Shown in pieces: positions 56,631 to 64,000 of a DNA stretch of 64,000 bases (the stretch's first letter is position 1; each line of letters starts with the position of its first letter). The DNA is taken from assembly GCA_032622095.1 (NCBI GenBank), contig CP136062.1:154126875-154190874 (forward strand), written 5' to 3'. The position numbers were made by a program, and so were the translations under genes. This DNA comes from Siphonodentalium dalli. Taxonomy: Eukaryota; Mollusca; Scaphopoda; Gadilida; Siphonodentaliidae. The notes under the pieces were generated by a model. That model was given only the letters and a program-made list of their open reading frames with translations, searched no databases and was not told the DNA's origin.

Positions 56631-59067
56631 AGCGGTGCTTTAACCTGACATTAAATAATATCAATTGATTATAAACCGTCAATCAATACGAAACAATATC
56701 CTGAAACTTTAGTCTTAATAAACATTATATTTGCAGAATAGTGGACAGTATCACTGAGTCATGTATGTGAACCACATTTTTGTCAATTACTGTATCTGGT
56801 GGCCCAACTATATCGCGTGTTCATTTTGTTAAATCGCATACACATGTAGTTATAGTAGGTTATATGTAAGAGCCAGGCATTATTTGACAGCCATAAATTT
56901 AAAGTGGCATCAGGGTGAAGATGTGAGTATATCATCAAAATTTCCATACGGTACAATGTTAAATTTTGATCGCAACTGTACCTATCCAGACTTATCTGAC
57001 GACAACAGCGGTCTCCAAATACATTTCAGAGTTATACTTGAAATGTGTGCGTCATGTCGTGTTTAATGTTCCGATTTTTTTTGTTTTACCAAGAATCTGA
57101 CCAGTCGCGAAAGCAGCGTGGGTGAGGGCGGGATTAGCCTTTCTGTGATATATTTACCAAAATTGATGTATCAGAGTTATGTTTGTGTCATGTGATCAAG
57201 ATATCCTTGCATATTTTTCAAGTGCGTGCATCTGTGATGTAGCTGATTTCAAGAATATACAATATCTTATTATTTGAGAAAGAACATTGAACATGCAGTC
57301 ATAAATACCATTCACCTGATGATTTTATGATACAATGTCACATAAAGATATGAAATTATGCATTTTGTGGCAGAATTTCTATCTGTTTTTAAATTTCTAG
57401 GAACAAAGCAAACCACTTACCGAACTGTAGCTATGCATAATAACATGTAACCAAAGTATGTGTTCGTTACACCACCAAATGTCTCCATTGCATTCCACCA
57501 TGGGGAATTAGGTTAAAATCGGCTACTTTTAAGTAAATTCGCATAGCTTTAATTTCTTATACAGATTAACGGATGTCCCATATTGCATACGTGTCATCTC
57601 TTCAAATTTCCTGGTCTTAAGGGAGGTAGGAGTTGAAGAGAAAATCCAACTCTCAATGTGAAATTAGAAAGTGTGTGTAGACCTTCATCTTAGCTTGATG
57701 ATTGTCTAGCCTCATGTGATATACTCTAAGCCGGAATAGTAATTGAGAAATAGTCATGGTTACCATGTCAAATGGCAATCGTTGATGCAGTTAAGCGTTG
57801 GTGTCAGTTCTTTTTATGACATCTCCGCAGTAGAACATGTCTATAGTGTATCATATAAGGTAGCATCACGAAACTGTTTTTGTGATAGCTATAAAGTGGG
57901 GATTGTACTTCTCAGCTATACCAATGATTCTTGGCAAGCAAGAAACAACAAATCCTTGTTAGTAAAACACAAACAATAGTAGAATTAATCATATGGCTGT
58001 CATTTGGCCTGCTAACGCCATTCGAACCTCGTTTAGCTGAACTTAGCAGGTTTCAATCGTATTGATAACTATGGCAGTTCAAAATAGAATAGACCCCCAT
58101 ATGTGTATAATATATTCGTATAAGGGGTAGCGTCCCGTGTCACGACTAAAGTGATATATTGTGAATACCAGATTATGAAATCTGGATGATGATATTAAAC
58201 AAAGTAGTCCAACCACTTTCATAGCATATGTGGAGTCCTTTTGTGAAGTTATTGTAAGTTATTGTCCTCACAGGACATGTGTATTCAGTGGAAATGAACA
58301 TGATCATACACCAGGCTAGATCCCCGACACCAGACGAAGTGGTGTCTGATTATTGGCTTTCCTAGTGTTACTTGGTGGTAACCACACAAGTAATTCGCCC
58401 AACATACGAAAGGTGTCTTGGTATGAACACAGAAGGCTAGTATGGACCATTGATAGTATACAGCAAAATTATACCCTATATTGATTTCTATTAATGATTA
58501 TAGATTATATGATTATTAATGATTATTTTGAAGTTTATCGAAATCAACAGGACTGCGCAACTTATCTGCATATCCAACCCTGCAATTTAGAGGACGAAAG
58601 AATGTGAATGGTATACGAGCCAAAATAACAGGCGATACTTATTATATTACTAATTCCCGCGTGTTGACGAACTGTACGACCATACGGTGGGAAACGGGTG
58701 AAGAATCCATTGGTAGATTCTGAATACTGAATGCCATAATGGGGCAACGTAGTATTGACTTACATTGCACAGTAGTGCTCATTTCTTGTTGAAATGTGAC
58801 TAGAATCAAAATGGTGAAATTTATACCGCGTTCTGTAAAATCAAATCGAAGGGGCTGGTACCCACGGAATGGCTATTTTATTGCTCCAATGATCTGTTAA
58901 AATGAAAAATACAAAATATAGTCGCAATTCTCAACCAGTTCCAAACAGCAGAAAATAATTTTCCACTTCCGGCGGCCATTTTGGTGGCCATCATAGACGT
59001 GGAGTTCCAATTTTTCCCTAAAAACTATGTCTATGTACTATGTCTTACATTCACAATAATATATACA
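56631..59067. other. No supported gene
   Basis: About 2.4 kb without recognisable repeats or domains. Short open frames such as 57743-57979 have no supporting features. This is the least repetitive long stretch, so an unrecognised exon or regulatory DNA is possible. Confidence 0.35.
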
Positions 59068-59095
59068 TCTCATATATATTTTGAAGACCTCTGTT

Positions 59096-59126
<31 letters not shown>

Positions 59127-59606
59127 ATGTCTGTCATTGATACAAATCTACGATTCTCGACCGATCGGGACGAAACTTGGTACGTGTGTGTAGTTTGACC
59201 AGGCGGTCGTCGTTGTCGTATTGGCGAGCCCGTGCGGCGCCCGATTCGCGCATGCGCAGACGAGATCTCGGAAACGGGTGGAGCTATCGACTTGAAATTT
59301 GGTATGTGAATGTATCTTGCCCCGGATACGAATTTATCGGGTCGCCGAGCCCGTGCGACGCCAGCTTCGCGCATGCGCAGACGAGATCTCGGAAACGGGT
59401 GGATCTATCGACTTGAAATTTGCTATGTGAATGTATCTTGCCCCGGATACGAGTTTTATCGGGTCGCCGAGCCCGTGCGACGCCAGCTTCGCGCATGCGC
59501 AGACCAGATCTCGGAAACGGGTGGAGCTATCGACTTGAAATTTGGATTTTGAATAGCCCGGACAACGTCGGGCTCATCGGCTAGTCTCATATATATTTTG
59601 AAGACC

Positions 59607-59640
<34 letters not shown>

Positions 59641-60711
59641 CTTAATACAAATCTACGATTCTCGACCGATCGGGACGAAACTTGGTACGTGTGTGTAGTT
59701 TGACCAGGCGGTGGTCGTTGTCGTATTGGCGAGCACGTGCGACGCCCGTGCAGCGCATGCGCAGACGAGATCTCGGAAACGGGTGTAGTTATCGACTTGA
59801 AATTTGGTATGTGAATGTATCTTGCCCCGAGTACGAATTTTATCGGGTCGCCGAGCCCGTGCGACGCCAGCTTCGCGCATGCGCAGACGAGATCTCGGAA
59901 ACGGGTGGAGCTATCGACTTGAAATTTGCTATGTGAATGTATCTTGCCCCGGATACGAATTTTGTCTGGTCGCCGAGCCCGTGCGACGCCAGCTTCGCGC
60001 ATGCGCAGACCAGATATCGGAAACGGGTGGAGCTATCAACTTGGAAATTTGGTTTTTGAATAGCCCGGACAACGTCGGGCTCATCGGCTAGTCTCATATA
60101 TATTTTGAAGACCTCTGTCTGTCTGTCTGTCTGTTTGTCATTAATACAAATCTACGATTCTCGACCGATCGGGACGAAACTTGGTACGTGTGTGTAGTTT
60201 GACCAGGCGGTCGTCGTTGTCGTATTGGCGAGCCCGTGCGACGCCCGAGCAGCGCATGCGCAGACGAGATCTCGGAAACGGGTGGAGCTATCGACTTGAA
60301 ATTTGGTATGTGAATGTATCTTGCCCCGGATACGAATTTTATCGGGTCGCTGAGCCCGTGCGACGCCAGCTTCGCGCATGCGCAGACCAGATCTCGGAAA
60401 CAGGAGGAGCTATCGACATGAAATTTGGTATGTGAATGTATCTTGACCCGGATACGAATTTTATCGGGTCGCCGAGCCCGTGCGACGCCAGCTTCGCGCA
60501 TGCGCAGACGAGATCTCGGAAACGGGTGGAGCTATCGACTTGAAATTTGGTATGTGAATGTATCTTGCCCCGGATACGAATTTTATCGGGTCGCCGAGCC
60601 CGTGCGACGCCAGCTTCGCGCATGCGCAGACCAGATCTCGGAAACGGGTGGAGCTATCGACTTGAAATTTGGTTTTTGAATAGCCCGGATAACATCGAGC
60701 TCATCGGCTGG
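59068..60711 (+). mobile_element. Head-to-tail array of three Helitron-like elements
   Basis: Copy 1 59068-59584, copy 2 59585-60091, copy 3 60092-60711. Each starts TCTCATATATATTTTG plus a (tctg)n run and 'acgattctcgaccgatcggg'. Each ends 'agcccgga.aac.tcg.gct' (hairpin), 'catcggCTAG' or CTGG. The next copy follows with no spacer. The outer flanks are A on the left and T on the right, as for Helitron targets. The core is a ~122-bp tandem repeat (three, three and four copies of the gcgcatgcgc motif). No Rep/helicase. The layout of tetranucleotide run plus tandem core resembles mollusc 'pearl' elements, now regarded as non-autonomous Helitrons. Confidence 0.8.
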
Positions 60712-61250
60712 TGGTATATAAGGGCATACTTCAGTTATACGAGATGCATCAGCTAGTTTGTATATATTTGTAAATATTTTCTCTTAATAATTTGCATGAG
60801 TCTAGCTTTTCGATGCTGTAAGAAATTTGGTTTTTGAATAGCCCGGACAACGTCGGGCTGGGTAGAGCTGGTGGAGCTATCGACTTGAAATTTGGTTTTT
60901 GAATAGCCCGGACCAGCTTCGCGCATGCGCAGACCAGATCTCGGAAACGGGTGGAGCTATCGACTTGAAATTTGCTATGTGAATGTATGTTGCCCCGGAT
61001 ACGAATTTTATCGGGTCGCCGAGCCCGTGCGACGCCAGCTTCGCGCATGCGCAGATCAGATCTCGGAAACGGGTAGAGCTATCGACTTGAAATTTGGTTT
61101 TTGAATAAACCGGATAACATCGGGCTCATCGGCTGGTGGTATATAAGGGCATACTTCAGTTATACGAGATGCATGAGCTAGTTTGTATATATTTGTAAAT
61201 ATTTTCTCTTAATAATTTGCATGAGTCTAGCTTTTCGATGCTGTAAGCGC
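60712..61250 (+). repeat. Duplicated Helitron-core/flank unit
   Basis: 'ggtatataagggcatacttc' through 'tctagcttttcgatgctgta' occurs at 60713-60826 and 61137-61246. Between them are two more 122-bp core repeats (motif at 60912 and 61046) and truncated 3' hairpins. The array and the adjacent DNA were co-duplicated, about 425 bp per unit. Confidence 0.75.
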
Positions 61251-61846
61251 AACTTAAGCTCACTTAAAGGGAAATCTTCATCATCGGAGTTGGATCATTG
61301 TCTCCGAAATCGAGGGATTACATCATCTGGCAATGGTACTGTCTCATTGCCAGCCAGAAGATCGCTATCTTCGTCTACTGGGGGGGGGGGGGGGTACCAC
61401 AAACGGTTGTGCGCGTTTGTCGGTATCAGTCTTGGGGATTTCCCATTCGAGGTTGGCCTTTCACATTTGTTCAGCATGGGACTATGTGACTTGCCCAGTT
61501 AATTGACTCCATAACTCTCGAAAGTAACGGGCGTTATTTGTTTGGCTATGCGGAAGTAGGGTTTTAATTTACTTTCCAGTTTGCTCTTTCGTAAGTGATT
61601 CTTAACATAGACAGCCTCCCCAATTTCGAATTTTATGTCCTTGGCCTTTTTGTCAAATTTCGCTTCTTGTTGAGGTTTACCCTGCTTCATGTGTTTGTGT
61701 ACCAGCATAAACGATTTATCTTGTTGTTGTAATGCTATTTGATGATAGTCTTCCCCAGCATATTTGCGCCTTGGTTTCAGGCGATTAGATATGGGGAAGA
61801 CGACGTCTCGGTTGTATAATAAGTAAAATGAGGAAAATTTTGAAGA
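61205..61846 (-). pseudogene. Gypsy integrase C-terminal domain and tail
   Basis: 'GEAVYVKNHLRKSKLESKL' with 'PYFRIAKQITPVTFE' is the GPY/F-like nucleic-acid-binding module after the integrase core. After a stop near 61500 the sequence remains coding-like: a poly-Pro run antisense to the poly-G at 61381-61394, then acidic 'SDDEDFPLSELKLRLQ' near 61275-61230. This suggests the original ORF ended near 61205. Confidence 0.75.
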
Positions 61847-62404
61847 TTAATGTTTGTTAAACTGGATTGCAGCTAGTGTTTGATTTAAATGGACATCCCA
61901 CGTATTGAGCTGGTCCGCCGTTTTCTTTGACAGTACGTCATGGAGGGTGCGATGGAAACTCTCCACCCTAGCGTAGCATTGAGGCTGATAGTGTGACGTA
62001 GTCACGTGATGAATGTTCAAGGCCTTCAAGATGTCTCTGACCTTGTAATTGATGTTCTCACTACCATTGTCAGTGACTATTTCCAAGGGGTAACCATGTC
62101 GCGGGAAGATTTCATCGATCAAGAGATGAACAATGTTATCTGCTGATTTGTCCTTGACCGGAAATGCCTCCGTCCATCCACTGTATAAATCTACGAAGCT
62201 GATAATATAACGATTACCAGATAAAGGGGAGGGGTAGGGGCCCGATAGATATAAATTAATCTTAGCAAAAGGGTAAGTGGCTGTATTTGTTGTTTGCATT
62301 TTAGGGGACTGTTTCTGCAGATACCTGACTTGGCAAGTCACACATTTGCTAACGTAGCAGTTCCTTGTAAAGTCTGTTCCAATAATATTTGGATTTAATT
62401 GCAT
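61847..62404 (-). pseudogene. Gypsy integrase core
   Basis: An open stretch containing the 'CVTCQ' Cys pair, 'LYLSGPYPSPLSGNRYIISF' and 'VDLYSGWTEAF', 'IVTDNGSEN' and 'YARVESFHRTLHDVL'. The second Asp (TDNG) and Glu (V-E-S-F) of the D,D-E catalytic triad are present. The first Asp position reads Asn by my alignment (K-I-N-L). The conserved 'H-x-x-T-S-x-Y-x-P-Q' segment is present. Confidence 0.9.
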
Positions 62405-62660
62405 GATGCGTCTTGTCTATCCCCAAATAGCCATTGCTATCATGGTATTGTTGCATCTCGTTCGTTTGGAGATGTGTGGGTACCCAAAGGCGTGGGGTCG
62501 GTTCCGCGTTAGCACTCGAGAGGTAATATAGTACCCCATCAATCATCAAGTGTTTGTCATCTCCTTTGTCGAAGGCATCCCGAACTAATGCGATTTCCGG
62601 GTCTCTCTTTTGTTCCTCAAGCATACTGAAGTCGGGCTTGTTGAACAAGAGATTAGTAGG
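62349..62660 (-). pseudogene. Gypsy linker and integrase zinc-finger start
   Basis: 'GVLYYLSSANAEPTPRLWVP' then 'YHDSNGYLGIDKTHHAIKSK' and 'YYW'. The family usually has G-H-L-G where this copy has G-Y-L-G, so the second zinc-ligand His appears lost. A frameshift near 62350-62365 separates it from the Cys pair in the next frame. Confidence 0.8.
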
Positions 62661-62926
62661 CTGGTAGGACTTACTAATTTGATTTTTACTTTGCCGCTCC
62701 TTGGGAGTTACCTCGCAGCTTTAAAAATCTTTAGGTTGAAATTAAGAGGAATTTAATGCAGTCACCTCTCCATGCGTTTCCGCGATTGTAAGGTTGTTGT
62801 CATTTATATCTACTGTCCCTTCTGCATTTTCCTGTTCTGTATATGCATTAAGGGGTGTTCGACTGATATTTTCTGCACATTGTCTATCTGGGCCTGCTAT
62901 GTATTCAATGTTACAGTTATATCTAG

Positions 62927-63229
62927 CTATACCAAAAGCCCATTGTTTGATTTTCGTGTTCTGTGTGGGGATTCCAAGATATATTTTAAAGGTGTAAGGT
63001 CTGTTTTTATTGTAAAAGTTGCATTATGGAAGTAATGGTCCAGTCTTTGCAATGCAAAGTGAATTGCATATGCCTCTTTTTCGACAGTCGGCCATCGGGT
63101 TTGAGTATTGCCCAGTTTATGCGAGAGATAATAGATTGGTTCTTCACTGCCATATTCACCTAACTTGGTCAGGCATGCGCCAATGCAGAAGTCACTTGCA
63201 TCGGTATTGTTTGGCAAGCTTAGTCCCAT
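62927..63229 (-). pseudogene. Gypsy RNase H domain
   Basis: A 100-codon open stretch with 'NTDASDFCIGACL', 'TRWPTVEKEAYAIHFAL' and 'IKTDLTPLKYILESP', giving the RNase H acidic residues (TDAS, E-K-E-A, K-T-D). Downstream, the frame passes into the connection before the zinc finger (62920-62650) with breaks. Confidence 0.85.
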
Positions 63230-63234
63230 TTGAA

Positions 63235-63724
63235 TTTAGCATATTGTTTTGTAAGTTGTACCAGAGGTTCAGCAATCTGAGAAAAAGAGGGGAGAAATCT
63301 ACGATAGTAATTACTCATGCCAATGAAGGAACGCACCTCCTTCACAGGCATTGGCGTGCAAGCGATCGGATGGCATTGACCTTGTCAGGGTCAGGTCGAA
63401 CACCATGGTATCAATTATGAAACCTAAATATTGTTTCCTGTTTCCAAAACTGGCACTTTTTTATTTTAATTTCAGCGTATATTGCCGCAGTTTGTCAAAC
63501 ACTATTTGGATATGTTGCAAATGTAATACAAGGGACTCAATGTATATCAAAATATCGTCTAACTACGCGATTGCTTAATCGCGCATTCCACATAACACTT
63601 GGGCCATAAGCTGAGGGGAAACCCCGCCAGTAGTTCGAAGCCTGAATGGCATAGAATTGAATAAGAAGGAGCCTCGGTTGCATGCGAAAGCTGTCTTTTG
63701 TTTGTCCTCTGCGACGTTGATTTA
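63235..63724 (-). pseudogene. Gypsy reverse transcriptase, partial
   Basis: Blocks in changing frames: 'KTAFACNRGSFLFNSMPF' near 63690-63640, 'LDDILIYIESL' near 63560-63530 where the expected Tyr before LDD is a stop, 'YLGFIIDTMVFDLT' near 63430, then 'FSQIAEPLVQLTKQYAKFKW' (63290-63232). The palm catalytic Asp pair is present in the DNA but the frame is broken. RT motifs 1-2 are lost. Confidence 0.85.
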
Positions 63725-64000
63725 TGAAGTGCAGCTAACTCCTTCGATTTCCCCATACATAAAGTTGAAGTTTGATTTTCAAGCTAACCATGTGGGCCAA
63801 TCTCAAAAGAGAAGCTATATGTGCGTCCTCTTCCAAGGGCATATACACATCACTGACTTTGAGACATTCTAGATCATAATACAGCTTGACCCCCGAGAGG
63901 TCAACCAATCCCTCCCTAAGATCATATTCCGGGTCATATCATTTACCACATAAAACTTATGAGTCAATTTTATTTTGGACATTTTGAAAGTTAGTTCAAA
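63725..64000 (-). pseudogene. Gypsy aspartic protease, C-terminal part
   Basis: - strand frame with 'MILGRDWLTSRGVKLYYDL' followed by 'PLEEDAHIASL'. I-L-G-x-D-W-L is the conserved end of the retropepsin fold. The catalytic D-S/T-G would lie beyond the window edge. About 100 or more codons expected between this and the first RT block are absent: an internal deletion. Confidence 0.8.

Larger units (their letters stand above)
61205..64000 (-). mobile_element. Gypsy-type LTR retrotransposon pol, broken, runs off the window
   Basis: - strand order: protease end, partial RT, RNase H, H2C2/integrase, C-terminal tail. This protease-RT-RH-integrase order defines Ty3/Gypsy. Stops, frameshifts and a missing piece between protease and RT show that it is inactive. 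No LTR is identifiable in the window; the left end merges into the Helitron-derived repeats near 61205-61250. Confidence 0.9.

Noticed and set aside
56884-57979. Short open frames in the repeat-poor stretch
   Set aside because: 60-78 codons, no domain, no convincing splice pairing; left as unassigned.
59051-60679. Many overlapping open frames on both strands (repeated 'MREAGVARARRPDK' and 'RRRDLGNGW' types)
   Set aside because: They are translations of the 122-bp GC-rich tandem core of the Helitron-like array in several frames. Their regular repetition follows the DNA repeat and no protein domain is present.
59068-61130. Regularly spaced repeats resembling a CRISPR array
   Set aside because: The whole 122-bp unit is repeated with no unique spacers, and the sequence is clearly eukaryotic.

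Overview
The window looks like animal nuclear DNA, most probably from a mollusc. It is AT-rich, gene-poor and packed with eukaryotic repeats. The mollusc call is inference. It rests on a tRNA-derived SINE of a type I recognise from molluscs, short Helitron-like elements with a tandem core (the oyster 'pearl' style), and the familiar dispersed motifs 'gataactttagattg', 'gagttatgtccctt' and 'ggccgccaaaatcc'. I see no operons, no ribosome binding sites, no CRISPR array, no rRNA and no canonical tRNA gene.

Host genes. The only convincing host coding sequence is a split gene on the + strand. Exon 1 (21642-21927) encodes a signal peptide and a four-cysteine PAN/apple-like segment. A terminal exon (39941-40266) encodes a Trp-rich beta-barrel-like domain. 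Phases match (1/1), the splice signals are canonical, and the join gives 612 nt, or 203 residues. The intron is about 18 kb and full of transposons. A second copy of exon 1 lies on the - strand at 12945-13230, with the same length and the same donor phase. No partner exon for it was found in the window.

Layout. 1-7.8 kb: tandem and dispersed repeats, a 1.7-kb terminal-inverted-repeat (TIR) element and a 3x tandem palindrome. 8-16 kb: two long inverted arms, each with a minisatellite, flanking the orphan exon, a decayed CR1-like LINE 3' end and a 100-bp-arm hairpin. 16-21 kb: mollusc-type dispersed repeats and a Helitron end pair. 21-40 kb: the split gene, whose intron holds a Helitron-like element, a roughly 3-kb LINE split by a TTAA element, foldback elements, a SINE, one copy of a segmental duplication and a CACTA-like element. 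40-50 kb: mini-retroposons, LINE 3' ends, TTAA elements and an L1/Tx1-like LINE 3' end. 50-57 kb: a (CT)n microsatellite, a nested foldback element, another TTAA element and the second copy of the segmental duplication. 59-61.2 kb: a head-to-tail Helitron-like array with twelve GCGCATGCGC palindromes. 61.2-64 kb: a broken Gypsy-type pol on the - strand running off the window.

The most unusual signal is a precise 69-nt hairpin module. It occurs as inverted pairs inside elements with unrelated terminal repeats. Several insertions also have matching unoccupied sites elsewhere in the same window, which allows their borders and target duplications to be read directly.
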